Assembly (NCBI GenBank): GCA_963691655.1
Contig: OY829330.1
Coordinates: 19,338,182-19,402,181 of the forward strand
DNA length: 64,000 bases
Reading direction: 5' to 3'
From: Toxonevra muliebris
Taxonomy: Eukaryota > Arthropoda > Insecta > Diptera > Pallopteridae
Shown here: one piece after another, positions 23,436 to 33,969 of the stretch
Layout: each line of letters begins with the position of its first letter
Position numbering within the stretch: position 1 is the stretch's first letter
Translations under genes and position numbers: made by a program
Notes under the pieces: generated by a model
Seen by the model: the letters and a program-made list of their open reading frames with translations, nothing else
What the model was told of the DNA's origin: nothing
Database searches by the model: none

Positions 23436-23881
23436 GATATTTTTAAGTTCTTCTAAAGAAAGTTCTGAAAGTACTGATAAATAAAAAATTTATTTTTAAA
23501 TAAAATAAACATAATGTTTTTTATTTTATTAAATTTTTGTATTGTAAGGCTTCTTAAAAATTTTAAATATTGGAATATGTAGCACTTAAAAGGGTTGAAC
23601 ACTAAGGTTGGCTAATAATTTGATCACTATAGCTCGGTGTTCGTTTAAAACAATTTTATTTATTTATTGCTTTATTTTTAGCAAAGACATTTACTAAAAA
23701 AACAAATTATGTACAGTTTTTTTATTTATTTTTTTATTTTAACAAACAAATCAAAGAACTACATAAATTATCCCACAAATCTCGATTTTTGAAAAAACTG
23801 TAAGGTTTACGAAAACGCGTGCTGTTATCTACTAAGAAACCAAATTTCGTTCATTTCTGACAAAAAAAAAAAAAAATTTGT
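23436..23881. other. AT-rich spacer
   Basis: No coding sequence, repeats or RNA features recognised. It ends in TGAC plus a 15-bp A run, just as at the outer edge of LTR copy A (read in reverse at 9058), so the true LTR-linked unit may begin slightly earlier. Confidence 0.5.
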
Positions 23882-23913
23882 TGTTGTGAATATTTGATTT
23901 TTTTTTTTTGAAA

Positions 23914-23991
23914 CACCGTCGGTGGCCTAGTGATAGAGTGCTAGACTGGAGTCCCAGCTACCTCGAGTTCAAATCCCCACTGGTGCATATG
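23914..23991 (+). other. tRNA-like segment in LTR copy B
   Basis: Identical to the segment in copy A (8930-9003): A-box-like TGGCCTAGTGATAGAGTGC and B-box-like GAGTTCAAATCC. Neighbouring AT-rich LTR sequence differs by many small changes and gaps. Confidence 0.5.
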
Positions 23992-24672
23992 GAATTTTAA
24001 AACTTTACTTTCTTTTGATTATTTTTTTTATTATTATTACATTTTTTTTGAATTTTAATATTATAATATAGTAATATTATAGTTAAATAATATATAATGA
24101 ATAACTAAAAATTGTATAAGTAGGTAGTCAAAATAATTAACCTTGGTTTTTTTTTTATTACTGTTTTCATTATTTTGAATTTACTAATTATTTTTTAATT
24201 TAACTTAATATAATATTTATTTCACTTTGAATCAATAAAACACATGCACTTCATTGTATACAGTGTTTTGAGTTCCTATGTGTCCCTCCCTTGTAGTTGA
24301 ATGCAACCTTTTAGAATGCCAATACAGAAAGGCATTATGAGCAACTGAGGTGTCACCACGGCTGGTGTAGGTGCCACTCTCTACGAGTGGCGAGGATCAT
24401 CATGTGTGCGGACGGACATTGACTAGAGACGGACTTACCAGCAAATATTGGGAATAATACCAGAACTCGAGGAGCAGTGGTATTATTCATGGCTGTATGC
24501 TAGATTTAGCTGCAGGTGGGGAGGGACAGCTCCTGCTGACGGACGTTTTGTCGGACCGATAGGTATTTGTTTATTTTGAGTGCTATTAGTATGAGTAGGT
24601 GCTGAACTAACTGCGGGTGATAGGTAAAGACGTGTGAATGTGCGTGTGATGAGCGACTGAGTGTGATATATA

Positions 24673-25120
24673 CATTCTGTCAAATAAGTACCCGGAAATT
24701 CTCATTTTAAATTTTCCCTCTGAGAATATTTCTTCAGTTGAAGAGGTCGAAGGCCGTCCTGAACGTGGCAAATCGTTCACTTCTTCTCGCCCCTCTTTGA
24801 ACGATTTATACCAATCGTAAACTTGAGTTTTCGACATGGTTGAATCACCAAATGTTTTTTTCAACATTTCTAACGTTTTGGCACAAGAAATTTCGTTTGA
24901 AACACAAAATTTCACACAAACTCTTTGTTCGATATTTTTATCCATAGTAAAAATCGCAACGCACACAAAAGGTTGACTTGTTCTTAATGACGCCATAACC
25001 AAACTAAATGACACATAGCAATAAAAATTCACAGAATAGTGGTTGACAGTTGTGCCAACCTGGGAAATTTTTTGAAATATTCTCAGAGGGAAAATTTAAA
25101 ATGAGAATTTCCCTAGAATG
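24673..25120 (-). mobile_element. Internally deleted mariner element (448 bp) inserted in the LTR
   Basis: The ends are CATTCTGTC.../...CTAGAATG, with a longer shared inverted stretch (GAAATTCTCATTTTAAATTT). TA flanks are at 24671-24672 and 25121-25122. Comparison with LTR copy A gives the uninterrupted site, so the borders are exact. On the minus strand Met 24945 begins MDKNIEQRVCVKFCVSNEIS and continues through QVYDWYKSFKEGREEVNDLP and RSGRPSTSSTEE. This is the N-terminal HTH region of an irritans-type mariner transposase. The catalytic domain is deleted, and the frame runs straight into the terminal repeat. Confidence 0.88.
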
Positions 25121-25426
25121 TAAGTGAATCGGGTTGAGTGCAAGTGAATGGTGAATGTGGGTGGTTAGATTAGCATAGAATAAATGTGGACGTATTTGTT
25201 ATTAGTTTTCATCAGTTCTTTCCTTTATTTCTCTCTCTATCTATTTATTAAATTTTGAATTTCAACCTTAAAGAAGATTTTTATTGGCACGACGGATTAA
25301 TCTTTCTGTGAGTGTCTGGTGGACAGTTTGAGTGGCAAGAACCACCCCATCCGACGAGCAGCCGAGCCGACCACCGTGCCACCTCAGCCACATCCAGCTG
25401 TACCCCTCCAAGTCAGACACATAACA

Positions 25427-26239
25427 ACAATCCTCAACTTTTGCTCTGGTCAAAGGGATAGATATGAGATAAGTAAAGTGACCATAATGCTTTCCGCGCC
25501 TCGTGGCAGAACTCCAAAACTATTTTGCACACAGTTGACTTTCCAAAAAGGTGGCCAATACTGCGATATTCCTGTGATATAAAAAAATATATATAATTCA
25601 ACTGCTACTCGTTTTTCAAGTGAAATCGATTTACGTAAGTTAGTATCTTTTTCTCCATATTTTTTAGCATTCCGCACAAACAATGAAACGTGCCCCTACT
25701 CATTCGAAAATTTTACTTGAAAAATTTGTCACTATTTATTTGGCATTCCAAATCCCAAAAAGTTGTTGTGCGTTCCTATAAAAATAGTCTTATTTTTTAT
25801 ATCACACGTATTTCACATATTCATATAGCTATTTACCATCTTTCACCATACTATTTCCTCTGAAGCCAATGAGGCTGTAACCATCGCCAGTATCATCCAT
25901 TGCCTCTGCAAATCCAATACGTTTGCAGTTAACAATTGACGCTTCTTGCGATTCACTTTTATCTCCGTACTAAATAACTCGTTTATCATTTTAATTCTCC
26001 TCGTATTCAATGTAAATGCATCGAAATATTTCGCAATGATTAAATTTTTCACCGACATTTTACATACAAGAAATTAACAATGAACTGTCAAACGAAACCA
26101 TAATCGAAACCAGCTTCTCAATGTGAACGATCTCAGTTTCGTTCGAAACCATTTGGATGAATATTGGGGGTAAGCACTAACTAACTTTTATTTGCCATAC
26201 CATCAAAATTATTTTCCTGCTTCTATAATTCAAATTTGC
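25427..26239. other. Unassigned region with a small open frame
   Basis: A 71-codon minus-strand frame (26058-25843, MSVKNLIIAKYFDAFTLN) ends in TAG and has no family I recognise. The sequence upstream on that strand has paired motifs around GTTTCGTTCGAAACC, which may be a terminal or promoter element of an old transposon. Confidence 0.35.
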
Positions 26240-26533
26240 GAATTATGTATATAGGCAGATTTTCTTTGGAAAAAACTTGAAAAATCTGTGGATGATTTTG
26301 TCTCCGAATTCAGTCAAAAACTCATTCATTTGGTTCCACATAACTACATTACCAAAAGACAGGCAGATTTTCTCGCTGTTAAGAAAGAACAGATTCAACC
26401 AAATGAATTTGTCGTTATCTCGGATTTTTCGGGGAAAAATAACTATTCGTTTGTAGTCCAGGACGCTATTCAGACTGGCATTGGTCAATTGCACAATGCA
26501 AGCCAAAAAAAAAAAACTTTGTTTGAAAAATAA
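26240..26533 (+). pseudogene. Fragment of a transposon-derived coding sequence
   Basis: The frame reads VDDFVSEFSQKLIHLVPHNY, then KRQADFLAVKKEQIQPNEF and VVISDFSGKNNYSFVVQDA. The block resembles a region I associate with transposase-like proteins of insects and cnidarians (pattern FVVIxDFxxNYxFVVQDxxQ), but I cannot name the family. It starts without a context Met and ends in an A-rich run and stop, so it is a fragment. Confidence 0.45.
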
Positions 26534-27397
26534 AAACGATATTAATTTCTAAATTTATGGTTTGTTGAAATATTTAAAAATTCATATCTCCCGAACTATT
26601 TGAGTCACCACCTTACGGAACACAAAATTAAACATTTTAATTTTCGTGGCTATGGAACTAATTTTGCAAATTAAATTTTAATGAATTAATTTGAAAAAAA
26701 ATAATTTTAAAAATTAACAAAATTAAATAAAAAAAAAAAATTCTTACTACCTTTCTAAAGATACCTTACACATGCATGTCGGCAATATAATGACTGAGTT
26801 ATGGACAATTCTGTAAACCGATATTGTCAATTTCGGAGATTTGGTTCGCTCCGGCAACTCCGGTGAAAACCGTACCAGAATTTTTTTGTATACCTTTTGT
26901 TAGGTTTGGTCTAAAATAAAACCATAGACAAAGTGTGAAGCAAATCTAAAATGATCAGGCCGAGATTCGGTTTTTTTTTGTTACGTTTAATCTAGAATGG
27001 CTGTAATATAATTGTCGGTGCCGTAATTCCAGACGAAAGGTTTATGAAGAAAAATCCCTGAAAGTTAACAAATGTTGTCCTTAATGGTATATACAAATTT
27101 TGATTTTACTTCAATTACTTATTTTCACTCAGAGAATAATCAATTTAAATTAGAACAATATTGGTTAAAAATATTGTAAAATGTAAGAGATGTATATTAC
27201 ATCCTGCTATGATCATTGAAATAAAATTGTAGGTGCATAATAATCAAATATTGCTCAACATTTTTATGTTCCGCAATATCATTTTTAATAGAGAAATGTT
27301 CCCTACATTCCGCACTTACAAGTGTACATAGATCATGCAAAGCTATAGCGTTCACAAACAGAAAAGACAAAACTTCTAAAATATAAATCATTTATTT
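26534..27397. other. AT-rich spacer
   Basis: No gene, RNA feature or repeat that I can pair within the window. Confidence 0.5.
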
Positions 27398-30300
27398 CCC
27401 AACAAGCACAAACAAAAATTTTCTAACTTTTGAGAAATTTATAATTCTCAAGTTGATATCTAACATGATTCTCCAATCGATACCAAATTTTTTCTCAACA
27501 TTGGCTTTCAAGTTGAGAATGAGTTGAGATATATTTGAGAAAATATTTATATATTTTATTATGGCAGCACTGCTATTGGATTTGCAAAAAATATGTATCT
27601 GCCAGTGATTGTGAATAACATATTTTTCGACAAAAGTGAAGTGAAAAAAGGAAGAAAATGCAGTGAAAATAATTTTTAAGGAAAACTTTAATTTTAGAAC
27701 AATAACGCATAAAAGTAAAAAATTAAAAAGTGAAATAAGGCAGATAGTGGACTTACTGTCGCAGCGTTCAAAGCTGCCGAAATTTGTTGCTAGAGCCTTC
27801 CACATCAACTGCCAATCAATATTGTTAACTCCCAAGTGATAGTGACATTAGTGAGGAGGAAAATGATGATAGTTAAGAAAATTCAGAAGAGGATTTTATC
27901 GCGGAAAATTGTTCGTCCGATATTTTAAAAGAAGAGTTATCAGCCTGGGCGGTTGAAATGGAATTCCAAAGGAAGCAAGAACGCTAAAATCTACTCCTAA
28001 GATACCACCAGTGGAGAAAATGGGAATAGAATATATCCACTACGGGGTTGACGACTCACTAAAAATTTGCAAACTTGGCCCACATTAATAATTGTTAGTC
28101 GAGTGCCACTTTCAGAGGCATTCAATCAAAAATTTCCGGGTGAATCTGATGTGACTGAAATTAAATAATAATTAAAAAAAGAACGTACCAATAAATTTAA
28201 ATGAATTTAATTTTTCTTAATTTAAGTTTGTAACAAGCGAAACATTGTCAAATTCGCTTTAAAAATAGACTGATAAGTTTTAATTTTATTATGTATAATT
28301 GAAATGTTAAAACAAAATACCACTTGTGATCAGAGTTGCCACGGCCCATAAAAATTTGTAATCAAATTCTTTTAAAAAAGTCAACAATTTGGAAAAAAAA
28401 GTAAACATATATAAAATTCAATAATTTTTAAACGGTTGATCTTAGAGTTTTGATTTTTTTTATTTAATTGATAATATTTTACAAATTACAGAAAAATAAT
28501 ACTTTTATAGTTCTAACCACTATTTATGAACTCGTGGACCTTTTTTGGTAAGCCTTCCATTAGAGATTTGATAGTTGTTTCAGACACCTTTTTGGAACAG
28601 TTTGCCCATCTCCTTTTAAAATCTTCGAAATTTTGGGACATCTTTTTTGTGCTCTATAAGTTTCTTTTCACAAGAGCCCAATATCTCTCCACTGGTCTTA
28701 GCTCCGGACAATTTTGAGGATTGGCCTTTCTTGGTACAAAAACTATGTTATTACTTTTGTACCACTTCAGAGCTTTCTTGCTGTAGTGACATGATGCCAA
28801 ATCGGGTCAAAAATATGTGGACACATCGTATTCTCTTATGAAAGGAAGAAGTCTTTTTTTCTAACATTTTTTGATGTATATTTCGGTATTTATAGAGCCC
28901 ACTGTAACAAATGACTCGCTTCTTTTGCCGCAACTGCATATAGCTTGCCATACCAGGATTTTTTTAGGAGATTTTGTCTGCTTTTGGATCTTAAATTGTT
29001 CTTCGACATTTCCTCGAGCATCAGCAACATTAAAAATTTTGACTCGGAAGCTGCGTAAAATCTGTCGTCCATTATACAACATGAATATTTTTGTATGAAA
29101 TTCGATTTTAGTTTCCGAGCCCTACTTTTGGCGTCTACATTTTTTGCAGCATTCCTGTCTGGAACTTTTTGGACTTTGGATGTTTTCAAACCTGCATTGA
29201 CTTTAACTTTTCGCACCGAATAGTCAGAGCACTGGGCTAAGCGGGCAGCTTTTCTACCAGATGTGTTTGGAGATCTTTCAATATGCTTTCTATTTTCTTG
29301 GCTTTCCCAATATCATGTGGTTCTTGTTTCCTTCCCGAACCAGGTTTCCTATCGATGGTCAAATTCTTCTGAAACTGTTTAATAACATTGGAAACAGTTT
29401 GACGGCAGACCTTCAATTCTTTGTCCAATTTTTTGTAGGACCAATTTGGATTTTTTTAATAATTTTAAGACGTACTTCTTTTTCTTCACTCATTTTGATC
29501 AAACTCACAATAAATCAACATGTTTGTCATTAAGAATAACAACTGACATATTTTTCAAAGATAACTAGATCAAAGAAATTTTTAAATTTTACACCCAAAA
29601 AAAATTATTAGGTAAAATGTGTGTTAAGATTTTTCCAATCTCACTCCTTATAAGGGGTGATCGATTTTTTTCGAGACATAGGATATCCCCTAGAAAAATA
29701 GTGTATTTTATGTAAATTAACCTGAGTCTCCCGATTTTTAAATAACAATTTGCTATATTTACAAAAACAATGAGTTTTAAGAAAATTTTTTAAGAATATT
29801 TTCTAGAATCAATTGTAAAAGCAAACAATGCCATATTCAGATTCCTCGGCCCAAAAAATATCATATTTATTTCAATACCATAAAGATAGCTGAAAAAGCT
29901 ATTTCAAAACTTTAATGTAAAAATCGGAGGACTCATTTTCGATAAACGTAATCGAACGCAGAGATGATAATTTTGGCCCTACTTACATTTTTCATTCGAT
30001 AACAAAAGGTAAAACTAGATACTTTCAGGGTGACACCAAGTATGCATGAACATAAAAAGTGTTACTCATTCTTATCGAATGAAAAATACGAAATAAAGGG
30101 AGTAATAAAAAAATTATGCCAATATGTCAAACTTCTCTTGCTTTTCTCTTGAACTTAGTTCAATATTTTACAAAATAAACAAAATGAGAACAAGTACATG
30201 TATGCACAACCGTAAAAAAATAAGCACATTTGCTTAGAACTACGAAAAACGGCAACCCTGCTTGTGATATGAAATTGTTAAAATTTTAAGTTGCTTTTGA

Positions 30301-30613
30301 AGTTTAAAGCGAAGAAAAAAAAATCATTTAAAATTTCCTTTTATTTTTGGTGTTTCAATTAAATATAAATAATTATTGCTTATGCCAATACTGTAAATTT
30401 TCTTTGAGATCAATTGGAGAACTACGTTAAGAACTCAAGTTAAGAACTAAAATTTCAAGTTGATAACTATAATTATTACCATACAAAAATTTTTGTTGAG
30501 AATGCTATAGAACTCCAATGGAGGTGCTGTTGAGAATTAACGTTGGAGATTAGAGAAAGGTATTTAATATCAACTTCACCTCTAGTTGATCTCAAACCAA
30601 AATGTTTGTTGGG
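27398..30613 (+). mobile_element. CCAACA-ended DNA element, long copy (3.2 kb) carrying a nested DD37E element
   Basis: It begins CCCAACAAGCACAAACAAAA and ends AATGTTTGTTGGG, and both ends match the short copy at 16158-16994 in reverse orientation. On the + strand around 27890-28080 a coding relic reads ILKEELSAWAVEMEFQRKQE and, after a stop, KIPPVEKMGIEYIHYGVDDS. This looks like a transposase-associated N-terminal region, family unknown. A Tc1-mariner pseudogene lies in the other half on the minus strand. Confidence 0.65.
28513..29493 (-). pseudogene. DD37E-type Tc1-mariner transposase pseudogene
   Basis: It starts MSEEKEVRLKIIKKIQIGPT at 29493. After a stop it continues VCRQTVSNVIKQFQKNLTID and RKPGSGRK (HTH domain). 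The catalytic core has a DD-containing block near 29055, then IKTQ-rich sequence and ILVWQAICSCGKR. Next come PDLASCHYSKKALKWYKSNN and CPELRPVERYW. Exactly 37 residues separate the aspartate of PDLASCHY from the glutamate of RPVERYW, the DD37E spacing known from mosquito elements. The C-terminus ends at TAG 28513-28515. Several stops (including a Trp-to-stop before PDLASCHY) and frameshifts show it is dead. Confidence 0.85.
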
Positions 30614-30691
30614 AACATACATATATTTCAATTCAAATAACGCACTGCTGCGCGCATAATCCACCACCGTGCTTACACTTCAGCAGCCTAA

Positions 30692-31015
30692 TGGTCCATA
30701 CACATTGACAACAGCAGCTTCACGAACACACGACTACGAAATTCTATCGGCTACAATTGTCTCCTTGTAGTCAGCTACTAAACACAATGGAAGCGGCACC
30801 ACCTGCAGCAAACGCAGCCAAAACAACAAAAGAAACTCTCTTCTCCCTGTCGCTTGTCAAATTAGAAATAGATTTAAAATTGGCTACAGCCACAATTGTG
30901 GTCGGTGGTCATATGGCCGTATCGTCGTCAAAATAATCGTCTCCATAAGAACATGTGTTTTTTATAATTTGACAGATGTAGTCGTGTAGCTGCCGTCGTC
31001 AATGTGTATGGTGCA
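30692..31015. mobile_element. 324-bp MITE with TAA target duplication
   Basis: The left end TGGTCCATACACATTGAC and right end GTCAATGTGTATGGTGCA are inverted repeats that extend inward (CAGCAGCTTCACG against CGTGTAGCTGCCG). TAA flanks both sides (30689-30691, 31016-31018). A 3-bp TWA duplication fits PIF/Harbinger. No coding sequence; base composition is GC-richer than its surroundings. Confidence 0.7.
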
Positions 31016-31389
31016 TAAAGCAGAATGATTGATAAACTGAAATGAGGACTATGCGGACAATGAAATGAAACAAACACAATCTTGTTATTTAATATTAACT
31101 ATATGAATTTTTAAAGAATATTTACTGCTACGGTTAAAATAATAGTAATGAACAGAGAGCGTATAATGAGGAATTCTCCTTTTTTTTTACTGAATTCTAC
31201 GTTATGGCGGGTATATAAACCAAGGATGAAATACTTCGAGCACCAGTATCTTTTAGGCGGAAATACACGCCATAGACAGGTGTGCTCACTTCAACCTTAA
31301 GCGGAACTATCGGAATCAGAACATTGCGACAGCCAAGAGGCTATCAAGGTACTCTAATCCTATCAAGTAAATTCTAAACTGGTTAAGGA

Positions 31390-32070
31390 GTGTCTTTAGA
31401 AACTTAATACGCTTGGCCTGCAGAACAAGGACCGGATACGTTGGGTTCCAGGCCATCTAGAAATAGAAGGTAATGAGAAGGCAGATGAGGCAGCAACAAA
31501 TGGGGAAGAAACCCCGTTTGTGGAATAGGAAAAAGGTCTCTAACCATGATGTTAAAAGAAGAAAAAGAACAATTACGAACATCATACTGGGATAACACAG
31601 TGCAACAAAAATTTTGTGAGCGAGGGAAAGTGTATACACAAAAATAGTTTATCTCTTTGTGCTTAACAACTTTGCTTCAGACATCAAATTCGTATCTGTT
31701 CAAATAATGAAATTTCTTAATAGCCCCTGAGGAACCCATTTTTCCGACTTCAGGTCCATATTGTGGGAGAAGTAGATGTGATGGAGAAAAACTGAGCACG
31801 CAGTCGTGATCAGCGTAAATTACTATAATACCGCTGCAAAATCTAGCACATAAGACAAAAGCTGAAATTTTGTTGCACTGTGTAATCTACGAGGAATGGA
31901 ACAATCAAAAATTTTTGAGGAACATTTAAATAAAAAGATTTAAGAAATGCATGAATTTAACAAACAAGAGCAGGTATTCTGACAGGGCACTGCGCTGATG
32001 TAGATTTTGTGAGGAGGATACCGAAACTCCAAACCACATTCTAGGACAATGTTCTATGTTATGCTTAAGC
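31390..32070 (+). pseudogene. LINE ORF2 C-terminus relic: RNase H and terminal zinc region
   Basis: The RNase H end is readable as RVWVPGHL-like sequence around 31435 (WVPGHLEIEGNEKADEAATN). After a MITE insertion (31596-31882) the C-terminal part continues with IYEEWNNQKF and, near 31970, a block like AGILTGHCA followed by FCEEDTETPNHILGQC. These are the hallmarks of RNase H-bearing LINEs such as the R1/LOA/I groups. Stops and shifts throughout. Confidence 0.7.
31596..31882. mobile_element. 287-bp MITE with TAA duplication, member of a local family
   Basis: The ends are CACAGTGCAACAAAAATTTTG and the reverse complement finishing GTTGCACTGTG, with TAA at 31593-31595 and 31883-31885. Related sequences lie at 34777-35027 (reverse), 35345-35515 (forward) and about 12598-12690. 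The shared inner block is TGCTTAACAACTTTGCTTCA. Confidence 0.72.
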
Positions 32071-32662
32071 AAAGTCGGAAAATGTACTTGGGAGATCATT
32101 AAATACCAGACGACATGTTGAAACACTAAGAAATAGGCTTCACACTAAGATTCATAACGGTTATAGGGTTTATAAAAATACTATAACCCTTTAAGGATTT
32201 TAGGAATACTAATACTATACATAACCCTATAATCCTCGAATGGGGCACAATAGTTCTTTAGGACCCGGTGCACATCCCAAAACATAATAATAGTTATACA
32301 TGATAGCGAATGCGCGTTTCAAGCCCCCCTGAATCCAAATATATAAATTTTATTTTGGCTTTTCTCCTATTTCTCAAAAATTCTGCTTTTTTTCTAAGTA
32401 ATAAATGCATTTTTTTTGGTATTTTCTCTCCATCTTTAGTACATATGGAAACATTTTGTTTTGTACTGCTAAAACTATGACACAAAAAAAAACAAAAATA
32501 TTGCGTGGAGCAAGGACGTAAACCGAGTGAAACATATTAAGGCGGTAAATCTAAAACAGAATGCGCAATTGACCACTTGTCATGTTGGGGGAAAAAAATA
32601 TATATTTTTTTAATTCAATTGCTGTTTTGATAATACATAAAAAAAAGTTTCCGAAAAATCCA
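32071..32662. other. AT-rich spacer
   Basis: No gene or paired repeat recognised. A short minus-strand frame at 32294-32485 has no family features. Confidence 0.5.
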
Positions 32663-32880
32663 CAGTACGAAAAAAGTTGATGAAAAACCTATTTTCATTT
32701 CTATGGATGAAACGACCGACAAAGCTGAACGTCATGTTACCAAGGTCAACGTTGGCCCATTGATTGATAGCGTAAGTGGGCATATTTTGGCTGTAGAAAT
32801 TTAAGAGACGTATTTTTTTGTTATTTGTAACTGACGACGTGCTATATCCGAGAAAATGTGACTTCGCTTTACTTTACTCA
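32663..32880 (+). pseudogene. hAT-like transposase fragment around the first catalytic aspartate
   Basis: The frame reads KKVDEKPIFISMDETTDKAE and RHVTKVNVGPLIDSVSGHIL before a stop. The block around SMDETTD, then hydrophobic strands, is like the DUF659/hAT catalytic core. In another frame just downstream, FVTDDVLYPRKC may be the second acidic region. Only this fragment survives. Confidence 0.55.
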
Positions 32881-33739
32881 AACTCAACTTTCTTCGATTT
32901 AAAAATTAAATTATATGAATTAAGTCTTGTAAATTTTTTTTTTTAAAGCATTTTTTCTTTTTTAATCAAATAGTACGTAATATAAAAAATTTTAAATTGC
33001 AACTGACTTTAAATTTTTTGTGGCTTTTTCGGTTTTATGCTTGTGTTTTTTAAGTGTTGTTTAGCGCTTTTTTTTTGCCTTTTTCACATCCGCTCCCTAA
33101 GAAGAAAGTTTCATATCATGCAAAAAAAAATGTTTAATAGCAACTCTGGTCGCAAACTGTCAATTCCCTGATTACACGCTGGTTTTGTCTAAACTGCCTT
33201 GAAAATTCCAAAGTTTTTAGGTTTTTCAGTCTTCGAGTCAGGACCCCTATTGACCCTGGAAGGACATGCTTCGTCGAAAAGACGACACACGTTCGCGTTT
33301 TACAATTTTTCTTTCTAAGTAAGTATTGGTAAACATTTAATTTATAAATAAATGGTTCTAAGAAAAATGTCCATTGTTGTTTTTCTATATAGTAAATTAA
33401 CAAAATAATGGGAAATAATCAATTTCAAAGTATAGATCATGTGTATGAACTCTTTGAATAATGCCGTCGCATGACCTTTACGTATAAAAAATATGCATGT
33501 ACTTCCAGGGTTAAAAAACAATAAGTTCAGGTGAGCTTAGCACTCTAAATTAACGTGTCTTTTAAAGTATTTTCGATATTTTTTTATTACTTTTTTATTT
33601 TTAGTTTCAAAATGAGAAATAGTTGATGCATTTCCCTTTTTTGTTCAACTTTGATAAAGGTGAGTGCTAAATGCGCTAGAATTTTTAAATAATATTTTCT
33701 ATATAATATATACACAGGTAAAAATGTATCACATGAGAT
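32881..33739. other. AT-rich sequence downstream of the kinesin gene
   Basis: No recognisable gene. It lies 3' of the predicted kinesin stop at 33740-33742, so it may contain the 3' UTR; I could not single out a poly-A signal among the many A/T runs. Confidence 0.4.
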
Positions 33740-33969
33740 CTAATGATCATCGTTATTTTTAGATTGCCCAAGAGTTGTTCCTAGTGCTGTTATTTTATGT
33801 GGACGTCTTCTTTGTTGATTAAATATTATTATATCTTCGATCCCAGCATTTATTTGCTTATTGCAATTTTTGGTCACTGTCCTAGAAGTAGCAGCATTAT
33901 CGATCTGTTGATAATAGTAATTCATCGGCGTATGTGGTTTGAGGGGATGGTGGAGACAGTAGCCGATTC
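33740..33969 (-). CDS. Kif17: Kif17 probable last exon
   Basis: A splice acceptor (CCAATTTTAG) precedes 33969. The exon needs one base from the previous exon, which is exactly what the donor at 38246 supplies. It encodes 76 codons, starting [14 protein letters not shown] and ending [19 protein letters not shown], then TAG. Open throughout, with more balanced base use than its surroundings. The alternative is that the protein ends by reading on from 38246 to the TAG at 38211-38213, 11 codons later. Confidence 0.55.

Larger units (their letters stand above)
23882..25426 (+). repeat. LTR copy B, apparently solo, interrupted by a mariner remnant
   Basis: It starts TGTTGTGAATATTTG and ends GACACATAACA, the same ends as copy A in the opposite orientation. 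After removal of the mariner insertion (24673-25122) the length is about 1.1 kb. The sequence after the end (ACAATCCTC) is not a primer binding site, and no gag or pol lies on either side. It is therefore a solo LTR or a remnant cut off by rearrangement. I could not see a target duplication. Confidence 0.78.
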
